NCBI GenBank assembly: GCA_951812925.1
Contig: OX638369.1
Coordinates: 61,084,228 to 61,148,227 of the forward strand
Direction of reading: 5' to 3'
Length of the DNA: 64,000 nt
DNA from: Calliopum simillimum
Lineage: Eukaryota > Arthropoda > Insecta > Diptera > Lauxaniidae
Shown: positions 47,270 to 57,989 of the stretch, piece after piece
Numbering within the stretch: position 1 is the first letter of the stretch
How the letters are laid out: every line of letters starts with the position of its first letter
Position numbers and translations under genes: made by a program
Notes under the pieces: model-generated
What the model was told of the DNA's origin: nothing
Seen by the model: only the letters and a program-made list of their open reading frames with translations
Databases searched by the model: none

Positions 47270-48004
47270 CACGGAGAGAAAAATTTTTTCTAAAATCTAG
47301 CTCAAATCGTTCGTAAATTAAATATTCAGAATTAAGCCCAATATAGCATAAAATCATCCTAAAATACTTGTTCGCAATTCAAGCTCAAATTTGGGCATAA
47401 TATGAATTTTGATAATTAAGATCAATTGTACTCAATGCATTTTGTACTTGTTTATCAAAAAAAAAAAAAAAAATAAGCACATTTTTTGCTTAATTCAAGC
47501 TCTTTTGTGATTGTTTATCAAAAAATAAATTTTCATTTGTGCTTATTCTGTGTGTTTATGATTCTCAACATAACCATGTCATCTACTGCTTAAATAATTA
47601 CTGCTCGTCAGTCGCATTGGGTATTTATATTAGAGTAAATACGATGTAATGAGGTGTCTGTGGACATTTTGGTACATTGATTTTTGAAAATGAAATGATA
47701 TTTCTTGCATTCGGCAAAAATGGTCATATTCATATTTTGATACATAAGAAATTATTAAGAACAAATAGTATTTATTTTTTTTTTTTATAAACAAGTGCAA
47801 AAGGGCTGAGTTAAGCACAAATGAGTTTAAAAAATTTTTAATGAACAATCCAAAATTGAATTGAATTAAGCTCAAATGGGCATATTCACTTTTTTGATAA
47901 ACAATCACATTATTACTTGATATCAAGAAAGTTATGGACAAGCTGAAAATCACACCCAAAATTGATTGGTTTGGGATTGTTTTCAGCTCAAAATTCTCTC
48001 CGTG
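47270..48004. mobile_element. CACGGAGAG-terminal element with CA duplication
   Basis: It starts CACGGAGAGAAAAATT and ends, reversed, CACGGAGAGAATTTTG. CA flanks both ends (47268-47269, 48005-48006). Subterminal text repeats AAGCTCAAAT(T/G)GGGCATA in both arms, and TTTTTTTGATAAACA-type blocks are inverted. No gene. Same short termini and 2-bp duplication as the element at 45374, but a different interior. Confidence 0.8.
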
Positions 48005-48009
48005 CATTT

Positions 48010-48940
48010 ACTGTCAAAAACATTTCAAACCATTTCAAAATAGTTTTGAAAAATTATTCAAATTTTATTTCTAAAAAAGGGATTAACAACTGAGAGAAAG
48101 ATAATCATTGAAAATTAGCCTAATTTACTGGACGTGCATGCAGCCCCTGATCTTATTGAAAAGCGAAAATGGAAAAAACAGAAACCCATCGACAGCTCTA
48201 ATCATTTGCAAGAGCTCTTGTGGCAGAATTATATTCGAGAAAAAACCTAAATATACTGAGAATAAATTTTGTGGTACCTACTAAAAAAAACCAATTTTCC
48301 AATTAATTAATAAAAAATATATACAGTCTAAATATTTGTTTGTAGTGTCTCAATAAAATTCTATTTAATTATACAGTGATAAAATTTTTCTGATAGGTTA
48401 TACCCAATAGCCGTTAATGGGTTAAAAAAACAGCCTGTAAAGCGTCTGCCTGTTATATTTTTATGCTTAGGAGCATTCAAGGGAACTATTATGAATAACG
48501 ACAGACACGATGAAATGACTGAATATAGTGATTTTTTTTTATATTTTTACAAAATTGCAGTTGTTTTTTTGCAGCGCTGGTTTTATTTCTCCTCACAATA
48601 TTATCTTCCCAAAAAAAAATCGTCTGTCTGACGGTCACATAGTTTTTTTATGAGAAGCTCCATTATACTCCTAATTTTAATAAAATATCACCGGTTTTGT
48701 AATAACTTCGAAGCCGGGTTTACAAATAGCTATATGTACGCTGTCTGTTTTATTCCTGTTTCACTGTTGAAAATACTTTTCAAATAAATCTCTTTGGATT
48801 TCTTGTCTGTTGTACGGTGTCATTATATAGTACATTTGAAGAAAATAAAAAAAAAAACCGAATGTGGGATCGAATTCTAAAATTTATAACAAACATTTTT
48901 CCTTATATTTATTTTATTTAGATATAACAACTTTTATTTT
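48010..48940. other. AT-rich flank of the fibrinogen-related gene
   Basis: No gene or element end recognised. AATAAA-type polyadenylation matches on the minus strand near 48905-48918 probably serve the gene to the right. Confidence 0.35.
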
Positions 48941-48948
48941 AGACCTTC

Positions 48949-50679
48949 TTATTTTTTTGGACGTATCGCCATATGAACATATTTAAGCGAATACTTAAAT
49001 CCATGCCAATCATACCAGATAATACCTTTTCCATGTTCAGTGTTGCCAAATATTCCATTTAAATTACTAAGAAATACATATAGATGAGAATAAAGTAGTA
49101 AAGAAGCAAAAATAAAATAGATTACCTGCTGTGACAACCGTCGGTATACCACCATGCTGCTTTATACTTCTCAGCACAATTATCAGAATATCCATCATTG
49201 TCTTGGTCAAAAGTACTCCACTTATTACCTTTGTGAACGCTTAAAGAGTCACCGGCAGTACCGTCATAACGCCCAAGAGTTTTCAAGGCATATTTTTCAT
49301 ATTCATTTCCAATGGCAAAATTACTATATTTCGCCCAACGTGTTTTCCCCTCATGATCTTCCAGTTGTATCCAAAGTTCTTGCTCTGTTGATTTCGTAAT
49401 GGCGTGAATTTTATCTAATCCAATCCAGAAATTTCCTTTCACAACGCCAAATCCACGTTGGTACATATTCCATCCCTGATAAAAATCAGTGGTATTATCT
49501 TGTCTCCTTTGAATTATCAACCATGTGCCATTAATGATATCTTCGTTCAACGACTTAGCAACCTTCTTCATGCAATACACATCAAAAGGACCGATATTAG
49601 AGTCTGTCACGTTAATTTGGTATACGCCGTCTGGATCACTTTCTCCCATAGCCTCACCGCAATTTGTCGACAAAGATTTAACAGGTTTTGCAGTTGTGGT
49701 TTCTTTTTCTGGAGTATCAGTTGTATTTTGATATTGACAGCAACAGAAAGGAAGTGTTTGTGAAACCGTAAAAATTTCTGCGGTTATTACCATCTGTTGC
49801 TCTACACTGAAAAGATTACAAGTGGTGTCAGCTTTTATGAACTGTTAAGTAGAAGAAATTATGCTAAAAACGATGTTATCAATATCGGTGGATCTATTAT
49901 TCTATCTCCACATATGTACAACTGGATATCAAGCATGATAACTGAAAAACGAAACTCTTAAGTCAAATAGATATTTTAAGTAAAACAAGCAATTGCTCGT
50001 GAGAGAAATAGCAATAAGAGAATGTTGCAACCAAACACTTGGCGATCGGGTTCAAAAATGATCTGCCTCACACAAATAAAATGTTCTTTCTAAAATAAAA
50101 TTTGTGAGCAAACCAAACTCAAATATCTTTTCTAAAATTTATTTAAAAGTGTTGAAAAATTTCCTGCAGAGGATTAACTATCTTGTGCAATAGTAATATG
50201 TCAAGAATTTAAAAGTCGACAAAGACAAATATTATATTTTCATAAATTTCTAACTTACTTAACTTTTACTTAAATTTTTAACTTACATTGTTTCCATAAC
50301 GACACTCAGATTTTGAACGGTATCCTGATTGTTAAGATCAGTAGCCTCTAGTTTATCAAATCGTTTATTAATGTTTCTATCCATTTGATCCATATGGCTT
50401 TGAATTTGATCAAATCGAATATTATTGTTTCTATCGCTTCTATCCAAATGGCTTTGAATTTTATCAATACGTTGCAGTAGCTCCCTCAATATGTCATTAT
50501 CATTGTCATATCTAGCTGAATCCTGAAAGAAAGAAATTAAAACGAAAATAATTATTTTACCTCAATGAAAAGATTTTTATTATTTCGAATTTCCATACCT
50601 TGGCGTTTGTTGAATAGGTAAAGTCTTTTGCCAAGCTGACAAGCAGTATAATTAAAGCGGTCACAATTATCAAAATCAT
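48949..50679 (-). CDS. Fibrinogen-related secreted lectin (ficolin/FREP-like), four exons
   Basis: Exons 50679-50599, 50522-50287, 49806-49126 and 49066-48949 join in frame to 371 codons; every intron is GT-AG (81, 76, 480 and 59 bp order: first 50598-50523, then 50286-49807, then 49125-49067). Residues 1-17 are a signal peptide (MILIIVTALIILLVSLA). Residues about 38-75 hold two 18-residue repeats (D-IQSH-D--DRN-N-RF) that form a coiled coil, likely for oligomerisation. A Thr-rich linker leads to the fibrinogen domain, about 155-371: NCGEAM, WLIIQRRQD, FWIGLDKIH, LEDHEG, AGDSLSVHKG, the calcium site FDQDND at 305-310, NCA, and CHSSNLNG followed by YSLKYVHMAIRP. Lengths fit the family. No stop or shift: it looks functional. 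Such proteins bind acetylated sugars and often act in insect immunity or gut; the exact ligand is unknown. Confidence 0.9.
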
Positions 50680-50710
50680 TTTGATATAGTTGAACTGTTA
50701 TTCTCTTACT

Positions 50711-50741
50711 AACTGAATATTTGAGAAATGAACTATTTATA
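50711..50741 (-). promoter_or_regulatory. TATA box and initiator of the fibrinogen-related gene
   Basis: On the minus strand TATAAATAG starts at 50741 and TCAGTT, a full match to the fly initiator TCAKTY, lies at 50716-50711. With the A at 50714 as +1 the TATA is at about -27, and the leader is 35 nt to the ATG at 50679. Confidence 0.65.
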
Positions 50742-50799
50742 TCTGATACCCGTGCACATTTTAACGTAAAATTTAATTCATTTAACACCGCAGTTTTAC

Positions 50800-51590
50800 C
50801 GACAATGTTGTTTCAAAAATTCTTATATAAGTGATAACGTTATTAAAGAATTGTGTTCAAAGGGCCGCACCGAAAAGTGGACGGGTTTTGGTAAATTGCC
50901 CTTTAATGGCACTTCTAGAAAGGCTCCACGTTTTTTTCACAGCTTTTAGCTCCGCTCTGTACAAAAATTACGCAAATTAGAACAAGAGAGCAGTAAACGA
51001 CTCATGCTTTAAACAAAATACCGACAAAGACATTTATTAACATTTATTGTTTATTGCGTAAAGCAGGCATTGAAATGAGCTGTAATAATACCCTATTTCT
51101 GCAGTAATAACTTCAAATTTGCAGTAATAACTTCAGAATATTGTAAAAAATTGTAATAATAATTTTCACCTAAATTCATATTACTTTGTTTTGCGTTAAT
51201 CGTTGAAACTAAATACTCATTTTATTTAGCTTATAACCGTTGTTTTAGTTGTCTAACCTCACCAATTTGGGCTAAAATGTAGCAACCACAATAAGTACTC
51301 GGCAACTCTACTTTACACATATTTTTATAAATGCATTCGAAGAAAATTTCGCTATAAATTTTCAATTTTAAATTGAACCGTTGCCATGATATCTGTTATT
51401 TAACATTAATATATAATATTCATCACTTGAATAAGACATTAAAAAAATTTTGCTAAAAATTGCAATTAAAAACAAAAAAAAAAATTCTGCAGTAATAACT
51501 TTTTCGTATTTCAACCCCTGCAATACGGTATAATAAGAAAATTAATAAAGCAATCATTCTGAAATTAACTGCGGGGAGCTTACTTGCTAT
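50800..51590. other. No gene; GCAGTAATAACTTC repeats
   Basis: GCAGTAATAACTT occurs near 51100, 51121 and 51489. Otherwise AT-rich upstream sequence of the fibrinogen-related gene. Confidence 0.35.
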
Positions 51591-51594
51591 AAGG

Positions 51595-52250
51595 CGTCTC
51601 TGATCTAAAAGTGGGCGAAATATTGCCATTGTGCGTGGAATCTCCCATGCAAGCAATAAACGTTTAATGCTATTTCTCGCAATTGTGACAGGGTATTTTA
51701 ATGAAATTTGGTATGTAGGTTCCACTTATCAATGCCTTGCAACAAACGAAAAGTGGGCGGAATCGAGTAGCTGCCACGCCCACTTTTTAACCATTGAAAA
51801 TTTTGATTCAATATTACTCGAAAACGACTCGAACGATTTTAATGAAGATTTAAGAGATTGTACCCCTGAAAACAAGTATTAATATGTGATATGCCGTTAT
51901 ATTGGAAATCTCTTTGAAGGGTGTGGCACCGCCCACAAAAATATAATACGCTATTAAAAGAAAACTACTAAAGCAATCTTTCTGAATTTCACTGTATGGG
52001 GTCTACTTTAGTTTAGACACTTACAATCTGAAAGTGGGCAAAATATCGCTGGTCTGTATCATGAGTATCTAAAGGCATAACGAAAAGAGGGAGTTGGTCA
52101 ATCATTTTCAGGCCCACTTTTTACCAAAATAAAAATAATAGTTAATAGCTCAGGCACAAAAAAAAAATGGAATGAACTTTTCATTTCTTATATGCAGTCT
52201 TATGTAAGTACTTTTTGACGCTGGATCCGTCTTCATCAGCAGAACTGTCA
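51595..52250 (+). repeat. Family E repeat
   Basis: AAAAGTGGGCGAAATATTGC, AAGTGGGCGG-ATCGA, TGCCACGCCCACTTTTTAAC, TTCAATATTACTCGAAAACG and GTGTGGCACCGCCCAC. A reversed copy is at 61030-61440 and another at 63620-64000. Confidence 0.6.
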
Positions 52251-52254
52251 CTAT

Positions 52255-52697
52255 ACCTGTAGGATTTTGTAACACCCTTGCTTGAAGATGGAGAAAACGC
52301 GTGTTCAGTCTTACAGCGTAGCAACAAGCAAAGGTGAAATTCCTTTTATTCGGGCATCGAATAGCACTATTTTTACTTATCAAAATATCTTTTCGGATTT
52401 TTCCAATAGGTCTCTTACTTTCCGAGTTATGATCCTTTGAAGATGAAATATTTAAGCCCCCATACAAAAGAAGAAATATTTTGGGCATTCTATTTCACCA
52501 AAAAAAAATTCGAGTTTTTGATATTTTTCCGAGTTTTTTCTTATTATTATTCTCATAGGTTTATTTATCATTTTTAAAGTATGACCATTAGTGGTGAAAC
52601 GGCACAAGTTTCATAACAAAAAATAGTTATGAATAAAAACGTTGACTAAAATAATAAGATCAGATTGTTGACCGAGCGGGGATCGGTCTCCAGCTAC
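52255..52697. other. Unassigned repeat-like sequence around the mariner insertion
   Basis: A 112-codon minus-strand frame (52150-52488) has no recognisable domain and overlaps repeat sequence. GACCGAGCGGGGATCGGTCT at 52670 is a short hairpin. Confidence 0.3.
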
Positions 52698-52699
52698 TA

Positions 52700-54003
52700 A
52701 AGGGTGTTTTTTTTAGAGGTATAGAATTTCGAATTGAAATAAAACACAAGAAAATCGTTTTAATGTCCATCAATTTGGCTTTATTGGAAGGATAATTTTA
52801 TGCCATTAATGTTTAAATATGATTTCGGGCATGTGGCCGCCGCGGCTGGCTCGAATAAAGCCAATTCTACAGGTCCAATTTTCAACCACTTTTTCGAGCA
52901 TATGGGGCCGTATGTCGGCAATAACGCCACGAATGTTGGCTTCCAAGTCCCCTAACGTTTCTGGTTTGTTGGCGTAGACGAGCGACTTCACATATCCCCA
53001 AAGAAAATAATCCAATGGTGTCAAATCACACGATCTTGGTGGCCAATTGACAGGTCCATTCCGCGAAATTATGCGCTCATCGAATGTTTCCTTCAATAAA
53101 TCGATTGTGACGTGCGCTGTGTGGCATGTAGCGCCGTCTTGTTGGAACCACAACTCATCCACATTCATGCCATCCAATTCGGGAACAAAATAGTCGGTTA
53201 TCATGGCTCTATACCGGTCTCCATTAACAGTAACTGACTCTCCAGCATTATTTCGGAAGAAGTATGGCCCAATGACTCCACCAGCCCATAGAGCACACCA
53301 AACAGTCAGTTTTTGTGGATGTAATGGCGTCTCAAGGGTCTCATGTGGATTCTCTTCACTCCAAATGCGGCAATTTTGCTTGTTGACGTAGCCATTCAAC
53401 CAAAAATGAGCCTCATCACTGAACAAAATTTTGCGATGAAAATCAGCATCGAGATCAATCTCATTTTCGGCCCATACACCAAAATCACGACGCATTGCAT
53501 GGTCTCGCGGCTTTAATTCTTGCACAAGCTGGATCTTGTAAGGTCGCAAGCCAAGATCTTTGCGCAAAATCTTCCATAAAGTTGATGGACAAAGCTCCAA
53601 TTGCTGTGCACGGTGGCGAATCGATTCATTCGGGTCCTCTTCAACATTTTGCTCTACAGCGGCAATTGTTTCTTCGGTGCGCACTGTTCGAAGTCTCTGC
53701 GGATGCGTATTATCACATAATGTTAACGTAGTGCGAAAACGACCCATGGTTAACCGAATTAATTGCTCTGATGGACGATTATGTCGACCATAAAATGGAC
53801 GGAGCTTGCGGTAAACTTCGCGAACTGAACCATTATTTTCGAAATAAATTTGCACGATTTGCAAGCGTTGTTCTTTTATCAACCTGTTCATGATGAAATG
53901 GCAAACCAAACTGAACATAAATGACATTAGAATTGCCAGATTTGACCACAAAATGCCAGTTTTATCTCTATTCGAAAAACAAACCTCTAAAAAAAACACC
54001 CTT
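52700..54003. mobile_element. DD41D (rosa-type) mariner, apparently complete
   Basis: TA is duplicated at 52698-52699 and 54004-54005. The 21-bp ends (AAGGGTGTTTTTTTTAGAGG then T) are identical inverted repeats. Length 1304 bp, the usual size. It carries an unbroken transposase gene. The perfect ends and open frame indicate recent arrival. Confidence 0.9.
52806..53891 (-). CDS. mariner-family transposase, DD41D
   Basis: 361 residues from the ATG at 53891 (MNRLIKEQRLQIVQIYFENN); the frame is open 36 codons further upstream but family alignment starts here. Residues 1-110 form the paired HTH DNA-binding part. The catalytic triad is Asp159 (FSDEAHFWLNG), Asp252 (WFQQDGATCHT) and Asp294 (CDLTPLDYFLWGYVK). 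The last two are 41 residues apart, which defines the DD41D rosa group first described in Ceratitis. The C-terminus IRASRGGHMPEIIFKH is complete. It would cut and paste the element at TA sites. No stop, shift or missing key residue is seen, so activity is possible. Confidence 0.92.
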   Translation of the reverse strand: MNRLIKEQRLQIVQIYFENNGSVREVYRKLRPFYGRHNRPSEQLIRLTMGRFRTTLTLCDNTHPQRLRTVRTEETIAAVEQNVEEDPNESIRHRAQQLELCPSTLWKILRKDLGLRPYKIQLVQELKPRDHAMRRDFGVWAENEIDLDADFHRKILFSDEAHFWLNGYVNKQNCRIWSEENPHETLETPLHPQKLTVWCALWAGGVIGPYFFRNNAGESVTVNGDRYRAMITDYFVPELDGMNVDELWFQQDGATCHTAHVTIDLLKETFDERIISRNGPVNWPPRSCDLTPLDYFLWGYVKSLVYANKPETLGDLEANIRGVIADIRPHMLEKVVENWTCRIGFIRASRGGHMPEIIFKH

Positions 54004-54009
54004 TATATG

Positions 54010-54880
54010 GGTGATTCTCAGATAACTGTACTTTTTGTGTCCTCTGGCGATTTCACCTATACAGCAGGCTTTTTTTTTCACAAAAAATGACGCTATAAGT
54101 TAGAAACTATGTTTTTCTAATAGAGCGGATCAATTTTACCACCAAATAATTATTAGTCTACTGTGAAAGTTTGGAAATACACCCCAAATGTCTCAAACGT
54201 GGCATGTCCTACCTCTACTTTTTATAAACAAAACGATGAAAAACGACCAAAAAACGGAAATGGAACAGAAAACAAGCTACTACACATATTAAGTAAATAC
54301 TTAAGGCTACAATATTCTGAGCTCATCTGCAGTTTTGAATAATTTTTAGAGGGCACAATTTCGAATTGAAAACTGTCCCCTAGTTTTGGAAAAAAAAAAT
54401 TTCTTCAAAGCATTATGCTACTACTGCATGGTACTACTGTTTCAGTCAATAGATTGCAATACATATGCATTAATTCTGATCACTATCCATCAGCCAAAGG
54501 TCATCATGTCCACACGCGTCCAAAAAGAAATCTGTTTGCGTTTTATAGGGCAGTTTATAAACAAAAACAGTTTTTTTTAAAAATTATGGTCACAAACGTG
54601 GCACTCGGCACTCCCAGGTAGTACATTTTATTTTATGCATGAAACAATTTTTTTGTAGGATTTGCATACATGACCCCAAATTCTTTCGGAAAAATCTTGA
54701 ACTCAAACGCGGGCTTTACAATGAGCGATAAACTACAAAAATGTCACAAACGTGGCGCATCAAAAATGTCACAAACGTGGCACTTTTTATCACTTTGCAA
54801 AAAAAATTATTTTGATATGAAGTTTGAGTATACAGATGTTCAGTTGAAGGCTATTAATTATGTTTTTAGTACAAAAAGTT
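54010..54880. repeat. Unassigned sequence with ACAAACGTGGC repeats
   Basis: (T)CACAAACGTGGC occurs near 54592, 54743, 54769 and again near 55868. Frames here are chance. Confidence 0.35.
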
Positions 54881-54884
54881 TTCT

Positions 54885-55665
54885 AGACCATCAGAATCCT
54901 GAGTTATCCTTGCTCAAAAGTGAAAAAATCACTGTTTTGACATCTACTTAAAGCTCTAGAACAAAAGCAACAACAAGTAAAAATAATTTTTTTTCAATGG
55001 ATTCAGACAGCTAAATTTATTGTCAACAAGACATAATTTACAGTTTTTCAATTGGATTCCTAGCTTCCGAGTTATAAGCATTTAAAATAAGGATATCTTT
55101 CGATAACATACAAAGGATTTTGCGAGACCGAAAAGTTACAAAAAATCAAGTTTTATTATTTTTATCAATAACATATTTAATTACAAAAATTTCGTGACCT
55201 TGCTGACCATAATTGCATGAAAAATGACAGTTTTATGCTAGATTAAGTGAATGACCCTACTAAACTATTACTTTGCAAATTAACAGAATCAAAATTTCAT
55301 CTGTTCATTCAGTAAATCTACAATAGAGCCTTATTTTTTCATCCGATTTTAGTCTGCAAGAGCTGAAAATTTTCGTGATAAAATATATTTTTGATAAAAA
55401 TAATAAAACTTACCATTTTTGTTAATTTTTCGGTCCAGAAAATCCTTTGTGTGTTATTGAGAGGTATCCTTTTTTTAAAGGCTTATAACTCGGAAACTAG
55501 GAATCCAATTGAAAAACGGTAAATTATGTCTTGTTGATAATAAATTCGGCTGTCTAAATCCATTGACCAAAATTAATTTTACTTATTGCTGTTTTTGTTA
55601 AGTAGATGTCAAAACTGTGATTTTTTCACTTTTGAGCAAGGACAACTAAGGATACTGATGTAATT
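54885..55665. mobile_element. Foldback element with arms of about 370 bp
   Basis: CATCAGAATCCTGAGTTATC pairs with reverse text ending near 55665. Pairing continues through GCTCAAAAGTGAAAAAATCA, TGTCAACAAGACATAATTTA and CAATTGGATTCCTAG-TTCCGAG to a centre near 55275. One arm is homologous to 13235-13500. Confidence 0.8.
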
Positions 55666-55956
55666 AGAAGATCCTAATGCACCATAAACGGCTATAAAAA
55701 CAGAAAACAGGAAACCATAGTTGATCTTTAGGGCAGTAGGGTATACAAAAAATGGACCACCGGAGACATGACACTGTTGCAAAATTAGTCTTGAAGTGTA
55801 AATTTGTCATTATATGCAATATATCTCTCATCAAAACGCTTCAAAAGCATAATTTTTCCATACTGTGGCTAAAATGTCACAAACGTGGCAATTTAGTCAC
55901 AAACTTGGCAGCAAAATTTCTTAATTTCGACCTCAGAGCCGTAAATTCACACTTGT

Positions 55957-56226
55957 AGTTGAGGAGTTATTTTTCAAAAGGGCTTATAACCAAAACGAGG
56001 CAAAAGTAGTATCATAATATTAATTGCCTGATACTTTGATATAAATAAATAAAATTCGGTTCTTTTTTCACGAAAAGCTTACCTGATGGCTTAAAATTAA
56101 TTACATTTATTTAAAAAAATCAGATTTATCCACTAATCGATTATTATGCAAATAATGCGTATGACATTACTTTTGCCTCGTTTTGGTTATAAGCCCTTTT
56201 GAAAAAACACTCCTCAGTTGATCTAC
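55957..56226. mobile_element. Short foldback MITE
   Basis: GTTGAGGAGTTATTTTTCAA and its reverse near 56205-56226 pair, continuing through AAGGGCTTATAACCAAAACG AGGCAAAAGTA. Arms about 75 bp. Confidence 0.75.
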
Positions 56227-56357
56227 TTAAAAGGTGAGTTTTAAGAGTGTGTTTACACAAGATAGCAGGAAGAAACTTGCAAAAATCCCAAAAAAATATC
56301 TGCCAATTTTACAACTCGAAAAAGCACAGATATCTAAGAATCACCCATACACTTATT

Positions 56358-56590
56358 TGGACAGTGTTATGCAAGAACGAATCAACCCACTCGAAATTAG
56401 TTTTGAGATATTTACGTTTTTGTGTAGATGTCCTAGAACGAATGATATGAAAATGTCAAACAAATTTTGTTGTTTTCAACCTTTTACTAACAATATTTAG
56501 GTTCGGTTTTTTCATATTAGAATCGAACTGTATTCATAAGTCGAAAAAAATTTGTTTGAGGGTTGACTCGTTATTGCATAACAGTGTCCA
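56358..56590. mobile_element. Short MITE, inverted second copy of the one at 24190
   Basis: Right end reversed: TGGACACTGTTATGCAATAA. Left end TGGACAGTGTTATGCAAGAA. The interior agrees with the first copy in reverse. Confidence 0.75.
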
Positions 56591-56594
56591 TTTA

Positions 56595-57985
56595 TGTACC
56601 AACTTTTATAATGATAGCTACTATAGGCGTAGAAATATAGCGTTTTGAGTATTTTTACTGTACGGGGGTTGCAAATCCCTTTCGTTCAATCCCTCTTAAG
56701 CTTTGCATTCTGAATAATAGACGCAATAAACATACATGTACCAAGTTTCATAATGATAACTGATACATATAGCATCCAGTCAAATTTTGCATGGTGAATG
56801 ATACATACATTATGCATAAGTTCACCAACTTTCATAATCATAGCTTGTATAACTATAGTGATATATCATTTTTTGTATTTTTTTAGTATGGGGGGTGCAA
56901 CCCCCGTTCCCCTCAGTGGCATCTTACCCCCTTAAGAACCTTCCACAGACCACAACAAACAATTAAAAAAAAAAAAAATATGTAAATCGGCCGTGTAGTT
57001 TCCGCGTTCATAAGCTACATACGGACAACATTTCATTTTTATAAACATAGATTATATTACACTTCAGTTAAAATTTGCATATTACATATTCATATTTTAA
57101 TACCTACCTATAATACTATTTGAGGTAAATTATGATGAATCAATTTTATCAGAATTTTCTGGTACTCAAAGATTCTTACTCAACTCGGGAAAGTAACCTT
57201 CCTAACAGATATGTATACCTTCTGCAGACATGAGTTAAACTTTCTGCATACTCAGTTCTTATGTAGATCTATTTACTTAAAGTTAGAACCATTATATTTT
57301 TTTCAAATAAGTATTTGCCATAAAACCCGTCCATGTAAGGAGTTCCCTCTTAAAAATAAATAACTTGGTAAATTACGGATACCCTTACTCATCTGCAAAT
57401 AGATTTTTTGCAAACGTATATTGTTTTTCACCCTGTAATTTATCCAACGCGCACCCACCAGCATAAGCTTATGCTTTCAGTTTTTAGCTTTCGATATGAT
57501 AAATTTTGATTTTCATGATGCCTCAATAAACTCAAATGCGATGCGTTTCCGTTGCTTACATAATACACGAGCAGCGTAGCAAGATAACTGATATGTGCGT
57601 GATTTAATGCTCAAATCATAAACTGCACAAGATACAGGAAGCAACATCATTGCGATGATGTTGGGTGAGATTCTTCCTGTGTGATGGCAGCTTTAACGTT
57701 GATGTTGTTGCTATTTAAATTATGATTAGTGGAATGATTACATGGAATTGTTGCTAAATGTAGTGGGACATAAGCAACATTTGGTGGTAGGTGCATAATT
57801 GGTTTTCGTTTTCGCATCAAATTTCGTTAAAAAAAGGTTTTTACGATATATACAGGAATGTAAGAGAATTTGAAAAAAAAAGGCATGACACCTTATAAAT
57901 TACCAGGAAATTGAATTCCACTACTTCCACTCAAATGTTATGTTATGCTAGAGCTCCACAATATGCTTGCAAAAATTTATTCCCA
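56595..57985. other. Non-coding; partly unique sequence
   Basis: 56600-56930 has GGGGGTTGCAA/GGGGTGCAACCCCC text related to 24530-24590. 57400-57950 is repeat-poor with trinucleotide-like GATGTTG runs and looks like single-copy intergenic DNA. No gene seen. Confidence 0.35.
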
Positions 57986-57989
57986 CAGT

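Noticed and set aside
47630..48007. 125-codon minus-strand frame
   Set aside because: It lies wholly inside the CACGGAGAG element and is hydrophobic AT-derived sequence.
49154..49763. Plus-strand frames across the fibrinogen exon
   Set aside because: Antisense shadows of the FReD exon with no family match.
50552..50788. 78-codon frame as the start of the fibrinogen-related protein
   Set aside because: The other frame from 50679 gives a clear signal peptide and a GT donor in phase with the next exon; this one does not.
53203..53793. Plus-strand frames inside the rosa mariner
   Set aside because: Shadows of the minus-strand transposase.
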